Assembly (NCBI GenBank): GCA_963781065.1
Contig: CAWAET010000020.1
Span: 62,001-126,000, forward strand
Source of the DNA: CALZJC01 sp963781065
GTDB taxonomy: Bacteria > Acidobacteriota > Thermoanaerobaculia > Multivoradales > JAHEKO01
Length of the DNA: 64,000 nucleotides
Reading direction: 5' to 3'
Position numbers and translations under genes: made by a program. Below the pieces are notes generated by a model. That model did no database searches. It was not told where the DNA came from and was given only the letters and a program-made list of their open reading frames with translations. Shown here one piece after another: positions 25,282 to 32,510 of the stretch (its first letter is position 1; every line of letters begins with the position of its first letter).

Positions 25282-26310
25282 ATGAGCGAATCCGGAGACG
25301 GCGGCAACGCCATCTTGAACGTCGGAGTGGATCTGGGGACCTCCCGCAGCTCGGTCTCCGGCTCGAACGGCGAGCGGCACGTCATCCGCAGTTATGTCGG
25401 CTGGCCGCTCGACATGGTGGCGCGCAAGGTGCTCAAGCGTGACGTGCTGATCGGCGAAGAGGCGCTCGAGAACCGGATCATGCTGGACCTGCATCGGCCG
25501 CTCGAGCGCGGGCTGATCAAGGAGGGCTCGGAGAAGGACGCCGAGGCGGTGCGCGAGCTGCTGCGCCACCTGATCTCGCTCGCCAACCCCGACGGCGCCC
25601 GGGTGCGGGCGGTGGTGGGCGTGCCCGCCGAGGCGCTGCGGACCAACCGCCAGCAGCTCCGCGCCGCGATGAGCGGCCTGGTCGACCAGCTGATGATCAT
25701 CTCCGAGCCCTTTGCCGTCGCCTACGGCCTCGAGGCGTTGCTGCACGCGCTGGTGATCGACATCGGCGCCGGCACCACCGACTTCTGCGTCATGAACGGC
25801 CGCTACCCGACCGAGGACGACCAGCGCACCCTGACCCAGGCGGGCGACTCGGTCGACGAGCAACTCGAGCTGCTGATCGCGGCGCGCTACCCCGAGGCCA
25901 ACTTCTCGGGCCACATGATCCGCGAGTGGAAGGAGGAGCACAGCTTCGTCGGCAGCCCGAAGGGGCCGGTGGTGGTCGAGGCGCCGGTCAAGGGGGTGCC
26001 GACCGAGCTCGACATCACCGACGAGATGCGGCAGGCGTGCGAGAGCCTGCTGCCGCCAGTGACCGAGACCCTGCTCGACCTGGTCTCCCGCGTCCAGCCC
26101 GAGTACCAGGCGAAGGTGCGCCAGAACGTCATCCTGTCGGGCGGCAGCGGCCTGATCCGGGGGCTGGGGGCGGCGCTGCAGAAGGCCCTGGGGGAGATCG
26201 GCGGCGGGCAGGTGCGGGTGGTCAAGGACCCGATCTACGTCGGCTCGGACGGCGGCCTGGCGCTGGCGACGGATGCGCCGGCCTCGGACTGGGAGAAGCT
26301 GTCGGCCTGA
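25282..26310 (+). CDS. MamK-like bacterial actin
   Basis: A 342-residue member of the actin-like ATPase superfamily. The phosphate-1 motif is GVDLGTSRSSVSG, the second phosphate motif is IDIGAGTTDFCVM, and the adenosine motif is LSGGSGLIRGLG. Several stretches match my memory of MamK of magnetotactic bacteria better than MreB or ParM: RSYVGWPLDMV, LIGEEALENRIMLDL, KEEHSFVGSP, QPEYQAKVRQNVIL and VKDPIYVGSDGG. The length also equals MamK (about 347). The ATG is 8 bases after an AAGGAG Shine-Dalgarno sequence. The upstream neighbour is a cell-wall amidase. No other magnetosome (mam) gene is present, so a cell-shape or division role is more likely than magnetosome positioning. The actin family is certain; MamK affinity needs phylogeny. 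Confidence 0.85.
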   Translation: MSESGDGGNAILNVGVDLGTSRSSVSGSNGERHVIRSYVGWPLDMVARKVLKRDVLIGEEALENRIMLDLHRPLERGLIKEGSEKDAEAVRELLRHLISLANPDGARVRAVVGVPAEALRTNRQQLRAAMSGLVDQLMIISEPFAVAYGLEALLHALVIDIGAGTTDFCVMNGRYPTEDDQRTLTQAGDSVDEQLELLIAARYPEANFSGHMIREWKEEHSFVGSPKGPVVVEAPVKGVPTELDITDEMRQACESLLPPVTETLLDLVSRVQPEYQAKVRQNVILSGGSGLIRGLGAALQKALGEIGGGQVRVVKDPIYVGSDGGLALATDAPASDWEKLSA

Positions 26311-26335
26311 CCGGAGGCCGGGCTTGCGACTGTTG

Positions 26336-26442
26336 GCGCGGTAGGGCCGGGCTTCGCCTGCGTGTTCGCCCCCCCTCCGCTTCGCTATTGCATGTTTATG
26401 CTTCGCTCCGGGGGGGCGCCCACTCCGGCTGCGCCCTCCGGT
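26336..26442. repeat. 107-bp direct repeat, copy 1
   Basis: The first of two nearly identical copies, 150 bp apart start to start (26336 and 26486). The copies differ at three positions (26377, 26431 and 26438 against their counterparts). Each copy contains an inverted pair, CGCCCCCCC and GGGGGGGCG, around a 40-base loop with GCTTCGCT twice and a lower-GC core (GCATGTTTATGC). It lies between the actin gene and a truncated DUF1579 gene. No real gene is seen in this interval; open frames through it are by-products of the repeat. Confidence 0.85.
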
Positions 26443-26485
26443 TTGCGGACGCGGGCCGGGCTTCGCTTCCGAGGCGCCCCTGGTA

Positions 26486-26592
26486 GCGCGGTAGGGCCGG
26501 GCTTCGCCTGCGTGTTCGCCCCCCCTGCGCTTCGCTATTGCATGTTTATGCTTCGCTCCGGGGGGGCGCCCACTCCGGCTACGCCCTGCGGT
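26486..26592. repeat. 107-bp direct repeat, copy 2
   Basis: The second copy of the repeat described at 26336, with three differences. The 43-bp spacer between copies again contains a GCCGGGCTTCGC-like segment, so the array may be a partial third unit or a decayed dispersed repeat of REP type. The C-run/G-run stem could fold in RNA or single-stranded DNA. Confidence 0.85.
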
Positions 26593-26672
26593 CGTGGCCG
26601 CCGGCGGGGCGGTGACTCTGGCGGCTTCGTCTATGATCCGGGAGCGATTCGAATCCGGAGAGAGGAGCGACG

Positions 26673-26969
26673 GTGAGCGATTACGAGAAGGACTTCGCGG
26701 CGGTGGGAGCGATAACCCCCGAGCACGAAACGCTGGCGGCGTTCGCGGGCACCTTCAGGGCCGAGGTCAGTATGTGGATGGGGCCCGAGGAGCCGATGGT
26801 CTCCACCGGCACGATGGTCAACGAGCTCGATCTCGGCGGCCGCTTTCTCGAGCAGACCTACACCGGCGACCCCAACGACGGGCCGTTCCCGGCCTTCGAG
26901 GGCCGCGGCTACTTCGACACCGGCCAGGGCGAGGCCAAGTCGATGGAGATCCGCTACAGCCGCGCCTGA
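26673..26969 (+). CDS. Short DUF1579-family protein, probably C-terminally truncated
   Basis: A 98-residue protein starting with GTG 26673 (MSDYEKDFAAVGA), with a purine-rich stretch (GAGAGG) upstream. The sequence FAGTFRAEVSMWMGPEEPMVSTGTMVNELDLGGRFLEQTYTG then FEGRGYFDT matches the N-terminal two thirds of DUF1579 proteins, which usually have about 150-190 residues and continue after GRGY with a second half. Here the chain stops 16 residues later (GEAKSMEIRYSRA). The function of DUF1579 is unknown. The repeats immediately upstream suggest a rearranged locus. It ends 17 bp before ligA. Confidence 0.55.
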   Translation: MSDYEKDFAAVGAITPEHETLAAFAGTFRAEVSMWMGPEEPMVSTGTMVNELDLGGRFLEQTYTGDPNDGPFPAFEGRGYFDTGQGEAKSMEIRYSRA

Positions 26970-26986
26970 GGGCGGATCCCCCGGTG

Positions 26987-29017
26987 ATGGGCCGCGAAGA
27001 GGCGCAGGAGAGGATCGCCGCGCTGCGCGCCGAGCTGCGGCGGCACGAGCACCTCTACTACGTGCTCGACCGGCCGGAGATCTCCGACGAGGCCTACGAC
27101 GGGCTGTTTCGCGAGCTCCAGGCGCTCGAGGGGGAGTTTCCGGAGCTGGTCTCCGCCGACTCGCCCACCCAGCGGGTCGGCGGCGCGCCGCTCTCCTCGC
27201 TGCCCACCGTCGAGCACGAGGCGCCGATGCTGAGTCTCGACTCGTCGGCCGACCTCGAGGCGGTGCGCCGGTTCGACGAGCGGCTGCGCAAGCTGCTCGG
27301 CGACGATCTCGCCTACACCCTGGAGCCCAAGCTCGACGGCGCCTCGATCGAGCTGGTCTACGAGCAGGGCCGGCTGGTTCGGGCCGCGACCCGCGGCGAC
27401 GGCCGGGTGGGGGAGGAGATCACCGCCAACGCCCGCACCATCCCGGCGGTGCCGCTGCGGCTGCGCGATGACGAGCGTCCCGTGCCGGCGCACCTGGCCC
27501 TGCGGGGCGAGGTGATCATGCGGCTCGGCGAGTTCGAGCGCCTCAACGAGCGCCTGCTCGAGCAGGGCCGCGAGCCGTTCGCCAACCCGCGCAACGCCGC
27601 CGCCGGCGCGCTGCGCCAGCTCGACCCGCGGCTGACCGCCGAGCGGCCGCTGGACATCTTCGTCTACGACATCCTGGCCGCCGGCGACGACGTCGCCCAC
27701 GGCTCGCAGTGGCAGGTCCTCGAGTCGCTGGCCGCCTGGGGCCTCAAGGTCAACCCGCTCAACCGGCGGGCGCGCGCGGTGGCGGAGATCGAGGCGGCCC
27801 ATCGCCGGCTGGTCGACGCCCGCGACGAGATCGACTACGAGATGGACGGCCTGGTGATCAAGCTCGACGAGCTGGCGGCGCGCGACGAGTTGGGCTCGAC
27901 CTCGCACCACCCGCGCTGGGCCTTCGCCTTCAAGTTCCCGCCGCGGCGCGAGGAGACCGTAATCCTCTCGATCGTTCCCAGCGTCGGCCGGACCGGGGTG
28001 GTGACCCCGGTGGCGCTGATGCGGCCGGTCGAGATCGGCGGCGTCACGGTCAGCCGGGCGACGCTCCACAACCGCGAGGAGGTGGCCCGCAAGGACGTGC
28101 GCGAGGGCGACAAGGTGCGCCTCGAGCGGGCCGGCGACGTCATCCCGCGGGTCGTCGAGCGGCTGCCCTGGCCGGGCAAGAAGCGCCAGCCGCCGTTCCG
28201 CATGCCCGACGACTGCCCCTCCTGCGGAACGCCGCTCATCGAGCGCGGCCCGTTCACCGTCTGCCCCAACAGCTTCGACTGCCCGGCACAGCTCAAAGGC
28301 CGGATCCTGCTGCTCGGCTGGCGCGGGGCGCTGGACATCGAGGGCCTGGGGGAGGAGACCGCCCGGCTGTTGGTGGAGAAGGGGCTGGTCAAGCACCTGC
28401 CGGATCTGTTCGACCTCCGGGCCGAGCAGCTGCTCGAGCTCGAGGGCTTCGCCGAGAAGTCGGCCAACGCCCTGGTCGACGGCATCGAGCGCGCCTCGCA
28501 CTGTGACCTGGACCGGTTCCTGTTCGGCCTCGGCATCCCCGAGGTCGGCGCCGCCACCGCCCGCGAGCTGGCGCGCCACTTCGGCGCCTTCGACGCGGTG
28601 CGCCGGGCCGACGAGGAACAGCTCCAGGAGGTCCCCGGTGTCGGCCCGCGGATGGCCGAGCAGATCGTCGCCTTCTTCCGCGAGCCGCACAACGCCGAGA
28701 TCCTCGATCAGCTGCTCGACGGCCGCATCCATGTGCGCGAGGTGGAGCTGGCGGCGGCGGCCGAGGCGGGGCCGTTGGACGGGCTGCGCATCGTCCTGAC
28801 CGGCGGCCTCGAGCGGCTCACCCGGCCGCAGGCCCAGGAGCTGCTCGAGGCGGCCGGCGCCCAGGTCACCTCGGCGGTCTCGCGCAAGACCGACCACGTG
28901 GTCGCCGGCACCGACCCGGGATCCAAGCTGGCCAAGGCCGAGGCGCTGGGGGTCAACGTCCTCGACGAGCAGGGCCTGCTCGACCTGCTCGCCGAGCACG
29001 GCGTCGCGGCGCCCTGA
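26987..29017 (+). CDS. ligA: NAD-dependent DNA ligase LigA
   Basis: A 676-residue enzyme that seals nicks using NAD+. The start at ATG 26987 (MGREEAQERIAALRAELRRHEHLYYVLDRPEISDEAYDGL) contains the Ia domain with the conserved Tyr and Asp residues that bind NMN. The adenylation site is EPKLDGASIELVYE (Lys in KLDG near residue 110), followed by RGDGRVGEEIT. The OB-fold contains VTPVALMRPVEIGGVTVSRATLHN. A four-Cys zinc finger (CPSCGTPL...CPNSFDCP), helix-hairpin-helix repeats and a C-terminal BRCT domain (RIVLTGGLERLTRPQAQELLEAAGA) complete it. Length matches the family. It is immediately followed by polX, so a repair-related pair is plausible. Confidence 0.97.
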   Translation: MGREEAQERIAALRAELRRHEHLYYVLDRPEISDEAYDGLFRELQALEGEFPELVSADSPTQRVGGAPLSSLPTVEHEAPMLSLDSSADLEAVRRFDERLRKLLGDDLAYTLEPKLDGASIELVYEQGRLVRAATRGDGRVGEEITANARTIPAVPLRLRDDERPVPAHLALRGEVIMRLGEFERLNERLLEQGREPFANPRNAAAGALRQLDPRLTAERPLDIFVYDILAAGDDVAHGSQWQVLESLAAWGLKVNPLNRRARAVAEIEAAHRRLVDARDEIDYEMDGLVIKLDELAARDELGSTSHHPRWAFAFKFPPRREETVILSIVPSVGRTGVVTPVALMRPVEIGGVTVSRATLHNREEVARKDVREGDKVRLERAGDVIPRVVERLPWPGKKRQPPFRMPDDCPSCGTPLIERGPFTVCPNSFDCPAQLKGRILLLGWRGALDIEGLGEETARLLVEKGLVKHLPDLFDLRAEQLLELEGFAEKSANALVDGIERASHCDLDRFLFGLGIPEVGAATARELARHFGAFDAVRRADEEQLQEVPGVGPRMAEQIVAFFREPHNAEILDQLLDGRIHVREVELAAAAEAGPLDGLRIVLTGGLERLTRPQAQELLEAAGAQVTSAVSRKTDHVVAGTDPGSKLAKAEALGVNVLDEQGLLDLLAEHGVAAP

Positions 29018-29130
29018 GTCGCCGCTACCGGTAGACCGCGCGCCGCGGTAGGAGCCCGTTTGCGGGATTCCGAGCCGGGCGGGCACTACGTGAGGAGGTC
29101 GCACCCGCCCGCATCGGGCAGAATGGCCTC

Positions 29131-30957
29131 GTGGACAACCCCGCGATCGCCACCGCCCTCGACCAGGTCGCCGATCTGCTCGAGATCCAGGGCGCCAACC
29201 CGTTCCGGGTGCGGGCCTACCGCAACGCCGCCCGGACGGTGACGATGCACGCGGTGCCGATGCGCCAGCTGCTCGAGGAGGGCGCGGACCTCACCGAGCT
29301 GCCGGGGATCGGCAAGGAGATGGCCGGCCACATCGCCGAGCTGGTCACGACCGGCGACCTGTCGGTGCTCGACGCGCTCGACGGCGAGGTGCCGCGCAGC
29401 CTGGTCGAGATCGTCGCGCTCTCAGGCGTCGGACCCAAGAAGGCGGCCCGTTTCTGGCAGGAGCTCGGGGTCGAGACCGTCGAGCAGCTGGCGGAGGCGG
29501 CGAAGGCCGGCCGGGTGGCGGCGCTCGACGGCTTTGGCGAGGCGAGCCAGGCGAAGATCCTGCGCGCCATCGAGCGGCGGCGCCCGGCCGGGACCGGACG
29601 GCTGCCGCTGGCCCACGCCGAGCGGCGGATCGCGCCGCTGCTCGACCATCTGGCCGCGGCGAAGCAGGTCCAGCGCCTCGAGGTCGCCGGCAGCTACCGC
29701 CGCCGGCTGGAGACGGTGGGCGACATCGATCTGCTGGCGGTCGCCCGCCAGGCCGAGCCCGTGATGGAGCGGTTCACCACCTTTCCCGGCGCTCAGCGGG
29801 TGGTCATGGCGGGCCCGACGCGGGGCCGCATCGCCCTCGCGGGGGGTTCCCCCGGCGGGATCCTCGAGGTCGACCTCCGGATCGTGCCGCGCAAGAGCCA
29901 TGGCGCGGCGATGGTCTACTTCACCGGCTCGAAGGAGCACAACATCAAGCTGCGCCAGCGGGCGATCGAGCGCGGCCTGCGGCTGTCGGAGTACGGGCTC
30001 TTCCGCGAAGACGAGGGCAAGCGCCGAAAGCGCGCCGGTCACGAGGGGGAGGCCGCGGACGGCGGGCCGGCGGAAGGACCGGTCGCTGACCGCGACCCCT
30101 GGGCCGGCGAGCTGGTGGCCGGCCGCGAGGAGAAGCAGGTCTACCGGGCGCTCGGCCTGCCCTGGATCCCGCCCGAGCTGCGCGAGGACCGGGGCGAGAT
30201 CGCCGCCGCCGAGGCCGGCGAGCTGCCCGAGCTGATCGAGGCCGGCGACGTCCGCGGCGACCTGCAGATGCACTCCGACTGGTCGGACGGCAAGAACACC
30301 ATCGCCGAGATGGTGGTCGAGTGCGTCCGGCGCGGCTACGACTACCTGGCGTTGACCGACCACAGCCCGGCCCTGGCGATGACCGGCGGCCTCGACGCGC
30401 GCAAGATCCGCCGCCAGTGGCGGGAGATCGCGACGGTCCAGGAGCACGTCCCGCTGCGCATCCTGCGCGCCCAGGAGGTCGACATCCTGGCCGACGGCGC
30501 CCTCGACCAGACGGAGGAGATCCTCGAGGAGCTCGATTTGGTGGTGGCGGCGATCCACTCGCGGCTGCAGCTGTCCTCATCAGAGCAGACCAGGCGGATC
30601 CTGCGGGCGCTCGAGCACCCGGCGGTCAACGTCCTGGCCCACCCCACCGCGCGGCTGATCGGCAAGCGGCGGCCGATCTCGTTCGACCTCGACGAGGTGC
30701 TCCACTGCGCGCGCGAGAACCGGGTGGCGATGGAGCTCAACTGCCTGCCGCACCGTCTCGACCTCAAGGACTCGCACCTGATCCGGGCTCGGGAGCTGGG
30801 GGTCAAGGTGGTGATCTCGACCGACGCGCACTCGGTCGAGGATCTGGAGATGATGCGGTTCGGGGTGGACCAGGCGCGGCGGGCCTGGCTGGGGGCGGGC
30901 GACGTGTTGAATACGCTGGCCGTGGAGGAGTTGCTGGCTTGGTTCGCTCGGAGCTAG
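29131..30957 (+). CDS. polX: DNA polymerase X (Pol beta-like) with C-terminal PHP domain
   Basis: A 608-residue family X polymerase for gap filling in base-excision repair. The start is GTG 29131. The N-terminal 8-kDa-like helix-hairpin-helix region is ANPFRVRAYRNAARTV, LPGIGKEMAGHIAEL and LSGVGPKKAARFWQEL. The palm contains GSYRRRLETVGDIDLL, where two catalytic Asp residues appear as GDID, and LEVDLRIVP gives the third. An unusual charged insertion (KRRKRAGHEGEAADGG...REEKQVYRALGL) separates palm and PHP domain. The PHP domain has LQMHSDWSDGKNTI, LTDHSPALAM, VLAHPTARL and VISTDAHSVEDL, so a metal-dependent 3'-5' exonuclease or phosphatase activity is expected. Most bacterial PolX have about 570-580 residues, so this one is slightly long. 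Confidence 0.95.
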   Translation: MDNPAIATALDQVADLLEIQGANPFRVRAYRNAARTVTMHAVPMRQLLEEGADLTELPGIGKEMAGHIAELVTTGDLSVLDALDGEVPRSLVEIVALSGVGPKKAARFWQELGVETVEQLAEAAKAGRVAALDGFGEASQAKILRAIERRRPAGTGRLPLAHAERRIAPLLDHLAAAKQVQRLEVAGSYRRRLETVGDIDLLAVARQAEPVMERFTTFPGAQRVVMAGPTRGRIALAGGSPGGILEVDLRIVPRKSHGAAMVYFTGSKEHNIKLRQRAIERGLRLSEYGLFREDEGKRRKRAGHEGEAADGGPAEGPVADRDPWAGELVAGREEKQVYRALGLPWIPPELREDRGEIAAAEAGELPELIEAGDVRGDLQMHSDWSDGKNTIAEMVVECVRRGYDYLALTDHSPALAMTGGLDARKIRRQWREIATVQEHVPLRILRAQEVDILADGALDQTEEILEELDLVVAAIHSRLQLSSSEQTRRILRALEHPAVNVLAHPTARLIGKRRPISFDLDEVLHCARENRVAMELNCLPHRLDLKDSHLIRARELGVKVVISTDAHSVEDLEMMRFGVDQARRAWLGAGDVLNTLAVEELLAWFARS

Positions 30958-31211
30958 GAAGACGGCGCGCGTGGGGGCCGCTCCAAGCCGCTGGGCTGAT
31001 CCCTACGTGGCGATGGCTCGGCTCTTCTTGGCTGGGGCTCGGGGTCACGGCCGCAGCCTCGGAGGCTGATCCGCTGTGCCCGCACGCGGCGGCGCCTGCG
31101 CTTTAGTCGCCACTCCGGGACATCCCAGCGGCTTTCCGCTCCGTCCGTGCCGGCCCTGAGTTGCCGCTGGTTCCAGCCTCTGCCAGGCCTAATAGAATCG
31201 CCCTGCAAGCC

Positions 31212-31910
31212 ATGCCCGCCCCGATCCCCCAGGAAGGCGTCATCAAGTTCCGCGCCGAGCACCAGAGCGGGCGGCTCGAGGAGCGGCGCTATGGCGAGCT
31301 GGTGTGCAAGCTCATCGCCTGGCGCGAGATCCTCGGGCTGACCGGGCTGGTGGGGCAGGACCCGGCCCGCTACGAGGGCTACGGCTTTGGCAACGTCTCG
31401 GCGCGGGTGGGGCCGCCCGGGGCGGCTCGCGGCCGCCGCTCCTTCCTCATCACCGGCACCCAGACCGCCGGCGACCGCTGTTTCGGCCTCGACCGGTTCG
31501 CCCTGATCGAGCGCTACGACTACCACCGGAACCGGGTCGTGAGCCGCGGCGCGGTCGAGCCCTCGTCCGAGACCATGACCCACGCGGCGCTCTACGACAC
31601 CAGCCCGGCGATCCGCTGCGTGCTGCACGCCCACAGCCCGGTGGTCTGGCGCCGGGCGCGCGAGCTGCGGATCCCCACCACCGACGCCAACATCCCCTAC
31701 GGCACGCCCGAGATGGCGGTCGCCGTGCAGCGGCTGTGCGACGCGACCGCGCTGCCCGAGATCCGCATCCTCGCCATGGGCGGGCACGAGGACGGCATCG
31801 TGGTCTTCGGCCGCACCCCGGAAGAGGCCGGCGAGGTGCTGCTCAAGTGGCTGGCGCGGGCCTACGAGGCCCAGTGCGCCGCCGACGGGCTCGGTCTCTG
31901 CCGGTCCTAG
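31212..31910 (+). CDS. Class II aldolase/adducin-family protein
   Basis: A 232-residue protein of the class II aldolase/adducin-like family, whose enzymes bind a divalent metal through His residues. The start at ATG 31212 (MPAPIPQEGVIKFRAEHQ) is preferred to ATG 31161. Motifs are GYGFGNVSARVG near residue 57 (the usual GNxS phosphate-binding turn), SFLITGTQT, TMTHAALYD and VLHAHSPVVWRRA with the His pair (HAH). The C-terminus contains ILAMGGHEDGIVVFGRTPEEAG. The known fuculose- or ribulose-phosphate aldolase enzymes share this plan, but the substrate is not predictable here. Its stop TAG lies inside the left CTAG of the palindromic element at 31907. Confidence 0.8.
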   Translation: MPAPIPQEGVIKFRAEHQSGRLEERRYGELVCKLIAWREILGLTGLVGQDPARYEGYGFGNVSARVGPPGAARGRRSFLITGTQTAGDRCFGLDRFALIERYDYHRNRVVSRGAVEPSSETMTHAALYDTSPAIRCVLHAHSPVVWRRARELRIPTTDANIPYGTPEMAVAVQRLCDATALPEIRILAMGGHEDGIVVFGRTPEEAGEVLLKWLARAYEAQCAADGLGLCRS

Positions 31911-32090
31911 CCCGACCTTCTCACCAGCTCTCGACTGCGCCGACGTAGTAGCAAGAATCTGCGAGACTTCCCTCGGTCGGTCATCCTCGACGTACTTCAA
32001 GTACGCCTGTGGTGCCCTCGGTCGGTAAGTCCCACATCTTCAGGCACCTACGCCGGCTCGCTGCGAGAGCCGGTGAGAAGGTCGGGCTAG
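31907..32090. mobile_element. MITE-like palindromic element with CTAG target-site duplication
   Basis: A 176-bp imperfect palindrome (31911-32086) flanked on both sides by CTAG. The terminal inverted repeats are 23 bp with one mismatch; they begin cccgaccttctcacc on the left and end ggtgagaaggtcggg on the right. Inner arms also match partly, and the centre is cgtacttcaagtacg. Two copies of ccctcggtcggt stand as direct repeats near the middle. No open reading frame of transposase size exists. CTAG fits the YTAR duplication made by the IS5 subgroup of the IS5 family, so a non-autonomous derivative is plausible. The left CTAG holds the stop codon of the aldolase gene and the right CTAG that of the convergent membrane-protein gene. 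Confidence 0.7.
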
Positions 32091-32404
32091 TCCTGGGCCG
32101 TCTGGAAGAGCACTTTCAGCGCCACCACGACCACCGCGGCGCCGATGAAGGCGACGACGTTGTTCAGGATGGCCGAGAGGTAGCCGCCCACGTAGGGCAG
32201 CAGGCTCCAGGCTGTCGCCGCAACGATGAGGCCGATGGCCGCCAGCAGGAACTTCTGTGACTCCCGATCGGTGATGTTGAGGAATCCGACGACCAGTCCC
32301 AGAAGAACCAGCAGCCAGGAGAACCACGTCTGGCCAAAGCCGATCCCTCCGACGATGGCGACGACGAGGCCCACCGTGAAAGCCCATTTGCCGAGTTGCG
32401 CCAT
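32087..32404 (-). CDS. Small polytopic membrane protein of unknown function
   Basis: A 105-residue protein with three or four predicted transmembrane helices: WAFTVGLVVAIVGGIGF, WFSWLLVLLGLVVGFLN, KFLLAAIGLIVAATAW and the helix VAFIGAAVVVVALKVLF. A short polar loop (NITDRESQKF) lies between the second and third helices. No conserved catalytic residue is visible. It resembles small uncharacterised integral membrane proteins of bacteria and archaea, but no family is recognised. The stop codon is created by the right CTAG of the palindromic element, so the last codons may be affected by that insertion. Confidence 0.7.
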   Translation of the reverse strand: MAQLGKWAFTVGLVVAIVGGIGFGQTWFSWLLVLLGLVVGFLNITDRESQKFLLAAIGLIVAATAWSLLPYVGGYLSAILNNVVAFIGAAVVVVALKVLFQTAQD

Positions 32405-32510
32405 TTGATCTCCCCTCAGAAAGCCTCGTTCAGGCGATGTGTGCTCCGATACCTGGAGCGTAGCAGCCGATAGCGGTCGAGCTACGTCGCGACCGTCGGT
32501 GCCCGATCCA

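Noticed and set aside
26362..26676. Open frame with FAPPPLRYCMFMLRSGGAPTPAAPSG repeated
   Set aside because: It is a translation of the 107-bp DNA repeat in one frame; no start signal or homology to a real protein.
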